Below are positions 40,125 through 47,514 of a DNA stretch of 64,000 bases, one piece after another. The notes below the pieces were generated by a model. The model did not search any database. It saw only the letters and a list, made by a program, of their open reading frames with translations, and was not told the DNA's origin. The stretch is taken from assembly GCF_000759975.1 (NCBI RefSeq), contig NZ_JNAM01000010.1:248001-312000 (forward strand), given 5' to 3'. Origin of the DNA: Prochlorococcus marinus str. MIT 9302 (lineage in GTDB: Bacteria; Cyanobacteriota; Cyanobacteriia; PCC-6307; Cyanobiaceae). A program made the translations under genes and the position numbers. Each line of letters opens with the position of its first letter. The first letter of the stretch is position 1.

Positions 40125-40598
40125 ATGAGATTTCTAACTTTGGCTTTTTTGATGATTGTTTTAACCTTTCCAGCTATAAGCTTTGCAGCTTTAGATTATG
40201 GTAAACAATCCCTAGTAGGGGGAGATTTTTCTGGATCAGATTTAAAGGGAGCAACTTTCTATTTAACTGATCTACAAGATGCAAATTTATCAGATTGTGA
40301 TCTTCAAAATGCGACTCTATATGGAGCAAAATTGAAAGATACTAATTTAAGTAACTCTAATTTAAGAGAAGTAACTTTAGACTCAGCTGTTTTAGATGGA
40401 ACTGATTTATCAAATACTAATTTAGAGGATTCTTTTGCATATAGTACACAGTTTGAAAATGTAAAAATTCAAGGCGCAGACTTCACAAATGTTTTCTTGC
40501 CTAAAGATGTTGTCAGGAGATTTTGTGAAAGTGCTTCTGGAACTAATCCATTCACAAATAGAGAGACTAGAGAAACTTTAGAGTGTGATTACATTTAA
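40125..40598 (+). CDS. Secreted pentapeptide-repeat protein
   Basis: 157 aa with a signal peptide (hydrophobic residues 3-22, ending SFAALD). It then has about 14 tandem A(D/N)LXX units, such as ANLSD, CDLQN, ATLYG and TNLSN, predicted to form a right-handed quadrilateral beta-helix. The C-terminal 35 residues carry two cysteines (RFCESAS and LECDYI), possibly a disulfide. Likely lumenal or periplasmic; function unknown. Confidence 0.8.
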   Translation: MRFLTLAFLMIVLTFPAISFAALDYGKQSLVGGDFSGSDLKGATFYLTDLQDANLSDCDLQNATLYGAKLKDTNLSNSNLREVTLDSAVLDGTDLSNTNLEDSFAYSTQFENVKIQGADFTNVFLPKDVVRRFCESASGTNPFTNRETRETLECDYI

Positions 40599-40600
40599 AT

Positions 40601-40993
40601 TTATGCAAATATAAGTTCTTTCTTAATCTTTCTTTGTTTATAAAGTGATCTTCCAATAGGCCAACCTAAAGTAGATAAATGTCTCATTAAAGAACTTGAG
40701 TATTTAAAATAAAAATTTTCTGAATATTTGATCCCAAGTTCTTTTAGAGTGGTTATTAATAAAAATAGATCTTTTTTGTTGCCTTTTTTCATATCCAATA
40801 AAATTAATGCCTCACTTGATAATTTTTTTTCTAGAACCTTATCATTTTCAGCAAAACCAACTTTAAGTGAATTAAATTCATCAGAATAAAGCGTATAAAT
40901 TATTCCATCTTTGAATTTATCTGTAGAAGTATCTACATTAAAACTTGATGATATTAATGTTTTGGATCCTTTGATGATTTTTCTGTTATTCAT
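40601..40993 (-). CDS. Conserved hypothetical protein (130 aa)
   Basis: Basic protein. The segment IIYTLYSDEFNSLKVGFAENDKVLEKKL faintly recalls the GIY-YIG-like head of the protein at 20783, but key residues are not clear. It lies 2 bp after the 165-aa RHH-like gene on the same strand and is probably cotranscribed with it. No confident family. Confidence 0.55.
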   Translation of the reverse strand: MNNRKIIKGSKTLISSSFNVDTSTDKFKDGIIYTLYSDEFNSLKVGFAENDKVLEKKLSSEALILLDMKKGNKKDLFLLITTLKELGIKYSENFYFKYSSSLMRHLSTLGWPIGRSLYKQRKIKKELIFA

Positions 40994-40995
40994 AA

Positions 40996-41493
40996 TTATT
41001 TGATTTCATTCTGAGCTAGTTCATATTTCTCCAATAGATTGTTTACTTCAGCTAGTGCAATCCTTTTTTGACAGGCCGAGTCATATCTATTTACTGCTAC
41101 TGAAGGTATTGAACCTTTGCTTTTTATTTCCCTTAGACCAGTTTCTAAACACTGAAAAGCAACACTCGATAGATCCCGACCCTCTGCTGCGGCCCATACT
41201 TTTAAAAGATAAGTAAGATTTGATGGTACTGAGATCTGTACTTTGTTTGAATTTGAAGTATTTAATGCAATATCATCAAGACTAATTTCTTTTGAGGAAA
41301 TAGTTTCTTTAACCTTTTTCTTCAAAATTTTTACTTGGCTTATAGCGTCCTCTTTATTCTTGAGTTTTTGTTCTATTTCAAATAACTCTTCTTCAGAATT
41401 AATTAAAGCTTCTAATGCCCATTTAGCATCATCTTTTGCAATGGCCGTTCTATCAAGCCATTCATCTCTTAATTTTGACCAATTACTAGGCAT
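40996..41493 (-). CDS. Coiled-coil protein with ribbon-helix-helix-like segment
   Basis: 165 aa. Residues 1-70 are charged and form a probable coiled coil. KVQISVPSNLTYLLKVWAAAEGRDLSSVAFQCLETGLREI in the middle has the strand-helix-helix pattern of RHH proteins. An inverted repeat, GCATA-AGCTT-TATGC (41490-41504), covers its start codon and could be an operator for self-control (inference). Confidence 0.55.
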   Translation of the reverse strand: MPSNWSKLRDEWLDRTAIAKDDAKWALEALINSEEELFEIEQKLKNKEDAISQVKILKKKVKETISSKEISLDDIALNTSNSNKVQISVPSNLTYLLKVWAAAEGRDLSSVAFQCLETGLREIKSKGSIPSVAVNRYDSACQKRIALAEVNNLLEKYELAQNEIK

Positions 41494-41504
41494 AAGCTTT
41501 ATGC
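41490..41504. promoter_or_regulatory. Inverted repeat across a start codon
   Basis: GCATA and TATGC flank AGCTT. The left arm includes the minus-strand ATG of the RHH-like gene, so a bound protein would block translation or transcription start. This is a short palindrome and may be chance. Confidence 0.25.
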
Positions 41505-41762
41505 GTTAATTATATAATAAATAATTCTAAATAGATTGTCTACAAATTCTATATAGATTTAATATAGAGTATATAAAGTTTAAAAAATTTTTTATTTAGG
41601 ATTCCTTATGTTAGAAATAATATTATATGGCAATTAAAACTTTAGAGTTTATCCAGTAAGATTTAATAGGTATTTTTTTCCGTTAATAGCAAACGATTTA
41701 TTTGATAATTTAATCTTTATTTTTTTTGTTATTTGTTTATTAAATTAAAAACTTCCAAGCTT

Positions 41763-41827
41763 TTAATCTCTTTCTATAAGTTCAATTTTATATCCATCAG
41801 GATCCTCAACAAAAGCAAAGACAGTCT
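41763..41827 (-). pseudogene. gloA: 3' fragment of the chromosomal glyoxalase I gene
   Basis: Read on the minus strand this gives [20 protein letters not shown] and a stop, the last 20 residues of GloA, including the final metal ligand Glu. It is interrupted at ACAGTCT (41821-41827). The missing front part lies 8.4 kb away at 50162-50518 and joins it in frame as KTVFAF when the element between them is removed. Confidence 0.93.
41821..41827. repeat. Left core repeat of the integrated element (att)
   Basis: ACAGTCT occurs here and at 50187-50193, exactly where the two gloA pieces end. A short identical core is expected for serine-recombinase integration. The DNA just inside (CCGATCTGACACCGC) differs from gloA, marking the element edge. 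Confidence 0.85.
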
Positions 41828-41837
41828 CCGATCTGAC

Positions 41838-41858
41838 ACCGCTTTACATAAAGGGAGC
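41838..41858. other. Short hairpin near the left end of the element
   Basis: AAGGGA and TCCCTT (within about 41840-41856) form a 6-bp stem just inside the left end, in the leader of the RHH gene. It could end transcription entering from gloA sequence on the plus strand or be part of the recombination site. Purpose unknown. Confidence 0.35.
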
Positions 41859-41875
41859 TATTCCCTTAAACTGTA

Positions 41876-41888
41876 GTATTTGCAATAC
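41876..41888. promoter_or_regulatory. Candidate operator for the RHH protein
   Basis: GTATT-TGC-AATAC is a perfect 5-bp inverted repeat with a 3-bp spacer, 48 bp before the RHH gene start. RHH repressors commonly bind such short palindromes in their own promoter. The assignment is by position only. Confidence 0.35.
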
Positions 41889-41936
41889 ATTTCAAGCAAG
41901 TAAAAATATAAAAGTAGTTTATTTAAATCTTATTTT

Positions 41937-42119
41937 ATGTTGCTTGATGTTAAGGAAAGAACACGCAAAGTGGATGCTACTCCCACTATTCAATGTCGTG
42001 TAACTGAAGAAATTTTTAAACAATTTAGTAAGTTAGCTGAACATTACAACTGTTCTAATGCTGAATTACTAAGAGCATTAATTGATGACGGCCTTAAAAG
42101 ACATAAGGAGGTTATCTAA
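41937..42119 (+). CDS. Ribbon-helix-helix (CopG/Arc-like) DNA-binding protein
   Basis: 60 aa. PTIQCRVTEEIFKQFSKLAEHYNCSNAELLRALIDDGLKRH gives the N-terminal beta strand and two helices of the RHH fold with the usual SNAELLRALI second helix. It is the first gene of the element's rightward operon and probably represses it or sets copy number. Its stop codon shares one base with the next ATG, and an AAGGAGG site (42105-42111) for that gene lies within its end. Confidence 0.8.
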   Translation: MLLDVKERTRKVDATPTIQCRVTEEIFKQFSKLAEHYNCSNAELLRALIDDGLKRHKEVI

Positions 42120-42466
42120 TGCCAAAAGAAAAAAGCCCTGACTTTCATCAAGACTTTTCCGCTATACCAATTATAACTTCGGATGCAATCAGATCAGATT
42201 CTAAAAAGCTAGTTGATGACTATTGTAATTTGTTTGAAAAAGAGCCAGATAAGGCAATGGCCTCCTTAGTTGAAGATGTTTGTGTTCACACTACGATTCT
42301 GGCTCAACTACAACAAGCCATTTTTGTAAGGCAAGATCAATTAAAGAAAATAATTGCCGAAAAAGAGAAGTTAGAACAAGAAAAAGAGTCTGCCGAAAAG
42401 GTTAGAACTGCACAAATAAGTAAACGGCTTGAGAAGTTAGAGGCTTATTTCCATAAAGGTATGTGA
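42119..42466 (+). CDS. Coiled-coil protein of the element (115 aa)
   Basis: Starts with an excellent Shine-Dalgarno (AAGGAGG, 7 bp before ATG). The middle is helical and the C-terminal 50 residues, rich in Lys and Glu, form a strong coiled coil. No family recognised. Its place between the RHH protein and the primase-like protein suggests a replication accessory role, by context only. Confidence 0.65.
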   Translation: MPKEKSPDFHQDFSAIPIITSDAIRSDSKKLVDDYCNLFEKEPDKAMASLVEDVCVHTTILAQLQQAIFVRQDQLKKIIAEKEKLEQEKESAEKVRTAQISKRLEKLEAYFHKGM

Positions 42467-42470
42467 GGTT

Positions 42471-43055
42471 ATGCAATATTCATCCAAAAGGAATCCTTGC
42501 CCAGTATGCGGAAGAAACAAGGACAGCGATTGCCGTTGGAATGATGAGGTCATGTTTTGCCATTGCGGAAGTAGTTTTGCACCTCCTCAACATTTAAAAG
42601 TTGGAGAAACTTTAATTGTTAATGGTATGGAGTGGGCTTTAGTAAAAACTGATGCTGGTCACTCTGGAAGGGCTTTTGTATTTAAACCTCACAGGCAATT
42701 AGAAAATACTTTTAATTATTCTCCTCATATATATAAGGAGCAAAAAACTAAAAAAGACGAACTTTTTAGAATTGCCATACAAGCCTTTGAAGATTTTTTA
42801 AAGGTAAGTAAAGCAGCTTTAGATGCTGGTAACTTTCAAGAATGTACTCTTGAAGAACTACGAAAAGCTAAAAAGTTAATTGAACGTGCAGTTGAAGAAG
42901 GTAAAGAGCTTAAAACAGTAATGCTCCAGATGCAGCGAAATGATAGAAGATACTCAGACTATTTAGAGCTAATAGATCAACGCAATAAAGAAATTAACTA
43001 TTTAAAGAAAAATGCTGACAGCTTTTGCTGGGAACACTTAGGAGAAATCGAATGA
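42471..43055 (+). CDS. Zinc-finger protein, primase-like N-terminus
   Basis: 194 aa. The start has NPCPVCGRNKDSDCRW and MFCHCG (Cys10, Cys13, Cys21, Cys30, Cys32), close to the zinc ribbon found at the front of many phage and plasmid primases. No TOPRIM or AEP catalytic domain follows; the rest is helical and charged. It overlaps the helicase gene by ATGA, indicating translational coupling. It may be the DNA-loading half of a primase-helicase pair. Confidence 0.68.
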   Translation: MQYSSKRNPCPVCGRNKDSDCRWNDEVMFCHCGSSFAPPQHLKVGETLIVNGMEWALVKTDAGHSGRAFVFKPHRQLENTFNYSPHIYKEQKTKKDELFRIAIQAFEDFLKVSKAALDAGNFQECTLEELRKAKKLIERAVEEGKELKTVMLQMQRNDRRYSDYLELIDQRNKEINYLKKNADSFCWEHLGEIE

Positions 43056-44344
43056 CAATGAAGCACCTAGATTATGACTTGCCTCCAGAAGGACAAGCAA
43101 AAGTTTTAAGGGTATTAAACAAGGAAGTTTTGCAGCCTGTAACTATGGAGCAAAAATTAGATAAATTAGAAATTGAAATTTTTAAGCTATTTCAACCAGA
43201 GTGCAAGATAAAACCTTTAGACAGAATCTTAGTTATGAGAGATTTTTGTTTAAAAGAAGGCTTAAAACTAACTGATACTGAGATAAGACAAAAGATTTGG
43301 CAGGGTAGGCGGTTAATGGAAGGAGCTGTAGAAAGTTATAAACCTAACCAACTACTAGATGTTCCAGAAGAAACTTGGGCTTGGGAAGGAGTAATAATGA
43401 GTGCTGATGCAAACTTGCTCATAAGTCTTCCAAAATGCGGAAAAACTACATTAATTGTTGATCTGATCGCTACTTGGTCTAGAGGTAATGACGAATATTT
43501 AGGACACAAACTAATTGGCAAATGCCCTCCTGTCGTAATAGTCGGAACAGATATGACGTTAAGCCGTTGGCTTCCACTATTACAGCGTTTTGGATTAGCT
43601 GAAAAAGTAGGAGACAAGATGCAGTTTTTCGAGCCGATCGTACAATTATTTGCAGCAAATAATCCTCTACACCTTACGCAAGAAGGATTAGAAAGAATTG
43701 CTGAAATAGCTAGAAACAATAAAGGAGCTTTATTTTTATTTGATAGTTTTGCCAAGTTAGTTGCTCCTCTAGGTTTAAAAGAATCTTCTGAGGATATAGC
43801 TCATCCTTTGGCAGATTTACAGGAAGTCTTAGCACCTTATAAATGTACTTCTATAATTATTCATCACTCAGGAAAAACTAAAGAAGACAGTCCAGTATTA
43901 GCTAGTCGAGGAAGTACAGCACTAACCGCAGCAGTATCACAAATAATTAGCTTGAGCTGGTTTAAAAGGGAGGAGGATAGACAAGACAAAAGAATATTAA
44001 TGAGGACACAAGGTAGGGCAGAAGATGTACAGCTTTTAATTAGTCAAGATAACTCTGGATGGATGTTGGAAGGAAATGTAGCTGACGAACTAAAAAAAGA
44101 CGAATTTAATAAAAAATTAGAAAAATTAACTGATTCACAGGCTGATGTATTTGAAGTTGTACAAGCAGCTAATGGTATGGAGGTTACTGCTTCTGATATA
44201 CAAAACCAGTTAAACATTGCCTCAAAATCTGGCATAAGAATTTTACAGGCATTAACTAAAAAGGGATTTTTAATACAAAACAAATCCACTACTCCAGAAT
44301 CTAGAGGCTCAGTTTTAACTTTTAAAATCAAACCACTTCTTTGA
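43052..44344 (+). CDS. RepA-like replicative helicase (AAA_25 type)
   Basis: 430 aa from the ATG at 43052, chosen because it makes the 4-bp ATGA overlap and has AGGAGA just upstream. The Walker A is LISLPKCGKTTL (Lys131) and the Walker B-like strand is ALFLFDSFAKL. IIIHHSGKTKEDSPVLASRGSTAL is the RepA/RecA-type motif III to IV region. Hexameric helicases of this kind start replication of plasmids and satellites. A C-terminal winged-helix-like segment (VTASDIQNQLNIASKSGIRILQAL) could bind DNA. An iteron-like array follows directly. Confidence 0.82.
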   Translation: MTMKHLDYDLPPEGQAKVLRVLNKEVLQPVTMEQKLDKLEIEIFKLFQPECKIKPLDRILVMRDFCLKEGLKLTDTEIRQKIWQGRRLMEGAVESYKPNQLLDVPEETWAWEGVIMSADANLLISLPKCGKTTLIVDLIATWSRGNDEYLGHKLIGKCPPVVIVGTDMTLSRWLPLLQRFGLAEKVGDKMQFFEPIVQLFAANNPLHLTQEGLERIAEIARNNKGALFLFDSFAKLVAPLGLKESSEDIAHPLADLQEVLAPYKCTSIIIHHSGKTKEDSPVLASRGSTALTAAVSQIISLSWFKREEDRQDKRILMRTQGRAEDVQLLISQDNSGWMLEGNVADELKKDEFNKKLEKLTDSQADVFEVVQAANGMEVTASDIQNQLNIASKSGIRILQALTKKGFLIQNKSTTPESRGSVLTFKIKPLL

Positions 44345-44480
44345 GGTCTGTGAGGTCATGCGTTTTGTGTGTTTAGTGAGGGCAGTTATATATCTAACCT
44401 CACAAACCTCACAAACTACATGGGTACACTAACCTCATTTAATCTAACTAAACTCACAAACCTCACAAACCTCATTAATT
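44344..44480. repeat. Iteron-like array, candidate replication origin
   Basis: The 9-mer CCTCACAAA or close variants occurs repeatedly: a pair near 44398-44415, CCTCATTT near 44432, and a set of three at about 44452-44474. The complementary form (GTCTGTGAGGTCATG) lies at 44347-44360 and TGTTTAGTGAGG near 44369. Directly repeated short sites beside a helicase/initiator gene are typical of iteron origins. The following 44480-44690 is very AT-rich, with three AAATAGAC-like repeats, which would suit a melting region. Confidence 0.65.
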
Positions 44481-44692
44481 AATAATTAGTAAATAAGATT
44501 ATGTTACGAAATTGTAATATTTAATTAGAGGCAAATAGACTGTAATTAGTGCAATTTAGAGCTTTTTAGAGGACATTTAATGTTATTAGAAACTAATTAA
44601 AAACAAATATAGACAAGACGCTAATTACACCAACTAAATATAAACAAATAGACAGTTTTTTAGCTCAGAATTGTATAAGTTACATAAACATT
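44481..44692. other. AT-rich non-coding stretch after the iterons
   Basis: No ORF of note. Contains CAAATAGACTGTAATTAG (about 44550), CAAATATAGACAAGACG (about 44605) and CAAATAGACAGTTTTTTAG (about 44644), three related direct repeats. It may belong to the origin or to the promoter of the capsid genes. Confidence 0.4.
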
Positions 44693-44827
44693 ATGCGTAG
44701 ACCGCATAAGACAGGTAACAAAGCTCCAGATGCACCTATTAGGTCAGAAGATGCTTTGCAATCTGCACAATATAGACGCTATTTGCGTGAGCAATTAGAA
44801 GTCGAACTCGGACATTATCGAGACTAA
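44693..44827 (+). CDS. Small basic protein before the capsid gene (44 aa)
   Basis: ORF beginning MRRPHKTGNKAPDAPIRSED and ending 2 bp before the capsid-fusion ATG, so it is probably translated with it. It is hydrophilic, with a helical Arg-rich second half. In tailed phages a portal gene normally precedes the prohead protease, and this peptide is far too short for that. Possible roles are scaffold-like or leader peptide; none is proved. Confidence 0.5.
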   Translation: MRRPHKTGNKAPDAPIRSEDALQSAQYRRYLREQLEVELGHYRD

Positions 44828-44829
44828 CT

Positions 44830-46452
44830 ATGGAAACAGTAGAAGAAATAACGCTGCAAAGACGTTATTTGTCTCTAGTTGATGAGACAGAGGAAGATCA
44901 GGCAGACACTTTAAAATTTTCTTTTTCTAGTGAAAAGCCTGTAAGTCGTTATGCCTTTGATGAAGTCTTAGACCATAGCGAAGACAGCGTAGACATGACC
45001 CGACTTAATGCGGGTGCGCCTTTACTTTTTAACCACAATCCAGACAAACCTATTGGTGTTGTACAAAGAGCTTGGTTAGATAATCGCAAAGGTTATGCAC
45101 GAATTAAGTGGGGAACTTCCCAACTAGCGGAGGAAATTCGCAGGGATGTCGAGAACGGAATCCTTAAATCAATTTCGGTCGGTTATCGAATAGAAGAAGC
45201 TGACACCGAAGAAAAGTATGGAGTTGTTAGGGCTACAAGTTGGACACCCTATGAACTAAGCGTTGTGACTATTCCAGCCGATCACTCGATTGGTATTGGT
45301 CGGTCGATCGTTCAACAAGAAACTAAAAAAACACCAAAAAAGGAGGTTAAAAAAATGACTCAAGCAATTTCAACTATTAATGATGGTTGGTCTGAGTACG
45401 AAAGAGAATCTAGGAATTTTTCTATCGTTCGTGCTTTACAGGCAAGTGTTAGCGGTAACTGGTCTAACGCTGGATTAGAAAGAGAAGTACAGCAAGAATT
45501 ATCTCGTGCAAATGGTAGAGAATCACAAGGAATCTTTGTACCAGATAATGGTTGGGCAACTAGAGACTATACAAAAGGGTCATCTACACAAGGACAAAAA
45601 TTAGTAGGTGTTGACCATCTTGCCGACAGATTTATAGATGTTTTAAGAGCAAGATTAGTAACTGCCGAAATGGGTGCAACATTTTTGCCTGGACTTGTTT
45701 CTGACGTTTCAATTCCTAGAAGAACGGCTGGAGGAACAGCTTATTTTGTAGCTGAAGGGAGCAATGTTACTGAATCGACAGGCACGTTCGATAGCATTTC
45801 AATGAGTCCAAAAGTTATGGGTGCATTTAGTCAGTTTTCTTATTTAATGCAGCTTCAAGCGACTCCAGAAATTGAAGAATTAATTAGACAAGATTTTGTT
45901 GCTTTATTAGCTCAAAAATTAGATCAAGTTGCAATCAATGGCGGAGGCAGTAACGAGCCAAGTGGCATCCTTCAAACTTCTGGAATTGGCAGCGTGGTTA
46001 TCGGGTCAAATGGCGGTGCGATCACTTTAGACAAAATGCTCGATCTTAAGCAAACAGTTGCAGTAGATAATGCAGACATTCCAACTGCTGGCTTTCTAAC
46101 TAATACAAAAGTTGAGAACGCTTTAAGCAAATTAAAAGATGGAAATTCCGCATATTTATTAAACCCATACGGAACAGAAATTGGACAACAACAATTTGCT
46201 GGAAGAAGTTTGATGATCTCAAACAACGTGCCTTCCAACCTTACAAAAGGTAGTTCAAGCGGTGTATGTTCAGCAGCCATTTATGGTAACTTCTCAGACT
46301 TGCTTATAGGTCTTTTCGGAACTTTGGAACTCTTAGTAGACCCCTACACTCAATTCCAATCTGGAGGTGTTGGCATAAGAGCTTTACAAGGTGTTGATGT
46401 TAAAGTTCGTCACCCAGAATCCTTCGGTGCAATCTTAGACATTACAACATAA
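44830..46452 (+). CDS. Prohead protease fused to HK97-type major capsid protein
   Basis: 540 aa. Residues 1-160 are a prohead serine protease: NHNPDKPIG carries His69 and ISVGYR carries Ser116, as in HK97 gp4. From Met176 the protein is an HK97-fold capsid subunit, with a helical delta-like region, then VDHLADRFIDVLRARLVTAEMGATFLPGLVSDVSIPR, and FVAEGSNVTESTGTFDSISMSPKVMGAFSQFS in the middle. Codon 176 is an ATG with AAGGAGG about 8 bp upstream, so capsid alone (365 aa) can be made too. Confidence 0.9.
   Translation: METVEEITLQRRYLSLVDETEEDQADTLKFSFSSEKPVSRYAFDEVLDHSEDSVDMTRLNAGAPLLFNHNPDKPIGVVQRAWLDNRKGYARIKWGTSQLAEEIRRDVENGILKSISVGYRIEEADTEEKYGVVRATSWTPYELSVVTIPADHSIGIGRSIVQQETKKTPKKEVKKMTQAISTINDGWSEYERESRNFSIVRALQASVSGNWSNAGLEREVQQELSRANGRESQGIFVPDNGWATRDYTKGSSTQGQKLVGVDHLADRFIDVLRARLVTAEMGATFLPGLVSDVSIPRRTAGGTAYFVAEGSNVTESTGTFDSISMSPKVMGAFSQFSYLMQLQATPEIEELIRQDFVALLAQKLDQVAINGGGSNEPSGILQTSGIGSVVIGSNGGAITLDKMLDLKQTVAVDNADIPTAGFLTNTKVENALSKLKDGNSAYLLNPYGTEIGQQQFAGRSLMISNNVPSNLTKGSSSGVCSAAIYGNFSDLLIGLFGTLELLVDPYTQFQSGGVGIRALQGVDVKVRHPESFGAILDITT
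45340..45357 (+). promoter_or_regulatory. Internal ribosome binding site and ATG within the capsid fusion gene
   Basis: AAGGAGGTT (45340-45348) is followed by the in-frame ATG at 45355-45357, codon 176 of the fusion. The site falls exactly in the Lys-rich linker between protease and capsid domains. It would give a high level of free capsid subunit against a lower level of protease-capsid fusion. Confidence 0.75.
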
Positions 46453-46785
46453 TTTTTTAGAGGCAGTTAAGTTTTGGGTGTTTTGTTTCTTCGCACCTTC
46501 TTCCATAGTTCGGGCATAGTAGAACGAGCTTTTCTGCCTCTAATAACCCATTCTCAATAAGGATTTATCTGCCATATTTTGACACCCTATATATGGCAAA
46601 TAGGTTCTTTTTCTCTGTGTGTTCGTGGGTAATTTCGCACCCCAAATTTTTTCTAGGCAGAGCCTCCATATATAGTGGACACTTACAATTCTCAATAAGG
46701 CAAAATAAGCAAAAATAAGGGCATATTATACCGCATAAATCCAGTTAGCAACTACTTTCTCATTTATCTCTAAATCGGTGTAAAA
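46453..46785. other. Structured non-coding region after the capsid gene
   Basis: No gene, but several inverted repeats: TTAGAGGCAG (from 46457) pairs perfectly with CTGCCTCTAA (from 46534), enclosing smaller GGTG/CACC and GTTC/GAAC stems. TGCCATAT (46570) pairs with ATATGGCA (46591), and AGGC-AGA-GCCT lies near 46654. The 13-mer ATTCTCAATAAGG is directly repeated at 46550-46562 and 46688-46700. It could be a structured RNA, a packaging or recombination site, or a terminator set. Confidence 0.6.
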
Positions 46786-47019
46786 ATGAAACCAGTTAAT
46801 GTAAAACTTACAATTTCTGAGGCTGCTAGGGAGCTTGGTTACAGCTCCAGATCACAGCTTTATAACCTGATAAAAAAAGGGTATTTAAATAACTATCTTT
46901 GGGTAGATGAAAAGGGCAGAAAGTTCTTAGAAATGCACCCTGTCGGTCGTAGAAAATTAAAAGATTATTTACCAGCAATAATTAAATGGAGATCAGATTG
47001 CGTACACCTAAAAAGTTAA
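46786..47019 (+). CDS. Excisionase-like helix-turn-helix protein
   Basis: 77 aa. TISEAARELGYSSRSQLYNLIKKGYLNNY is an HTH_17/excisionase-type segment, and the rest is basic. In this element it is the best candidate for a recombination directionality factor that would turn the serine recombinase towards excision, or for a regulator of the leftward operon. It is convergent with the replacement gloA, 78 bp apart. Confidence 0.65.
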   Translation: MKPVNVKLTISEAARELGYSSRSQLYNLIKKGYLNNYLWVDEKGRKFLEMHPVGRRKLKDYLPAIIKWRSDCVHLKS

Positions 47020-47097
47020 CTGTCTACTATATGCGAAGTTGACGCTAAACAACTTTCCAGCCTTTGGATGACCCACAAATATAAGTAAAAAAAGAAC

Positions 47098-47487
47098 CTA
47101 GTCTCTTTCTATTAGCTCAATTTTATAGCCGTCAGGATCTTCAACAAACGCTAAAACTGTCGTACTGTTCTTCATAGTTTTTGGCTTTGTTGTAACTTTA
47201 CAGCCGTTATCTTCTAGCCCCTGACAAATGCCATGAATATCTTTTACACCTATAGCAATATGTCCGTACTTATCTCCAAGCTCATAATCTTCTGATTTTT
47301 TGCCCCAATTATGAGTTAGCTCAATTACTGCATTTTCTTTCTCAGAACCATAACCAACAAAAGCTAAAGTAAATTCTCCATGCGGATAATCTTTTTTTCT
47401 AATTAAATTCATTCCTAATCTATTTACATAAAAATCTATTGATTTATCTAAATCTCCTACCCTCAACATTGTGTGAAGAATCCGCAT
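47098..47487 (-). CDS. gloA: Glyoxalase I, complete element-borne copy
   Basis: Lactoylglutathione lyase, 129 aa, removing methylglyoxal. All metal ligands are present: His5, Glu56, His76 and Glu124. It differs from the split chromosomal copy at roughly 8 of the first 110 residues and at many silent sites. At the place where the chromosomal gene is cut, this copy reads SerThrThrValLeu rather than SerLysThrValPhe, so the ACAGTCT core is ACTGTCG. It is third in the recombinase-ligase-gloA operon, 27 bp after the ligase. Confidence 0.93.
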   Translation of the reverse strand: MRILHTMLRVGDLDKSIDFYVNRLGMNLIRKKDYPHGEFTLAFVGYGSEKENAVIELTHNWGKKSEDYELGDKYGHIAIGVKDIHGICQGLEDNGCKVTTKPKTMKNSTTVLAFVEDPDGYKIELIERD

Positions 47488-47514
47488 TTTAAATTATGAA
47501 CCTAAATTAATTAT

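Noticed and set aside
44396-44475. CCTCACAAA repeats as a CRISPR array
   Set aside because: Repeat units are only about 9 bp, with irregular spacing, no 30-bp spacers and no cas genes; iterons fit better.
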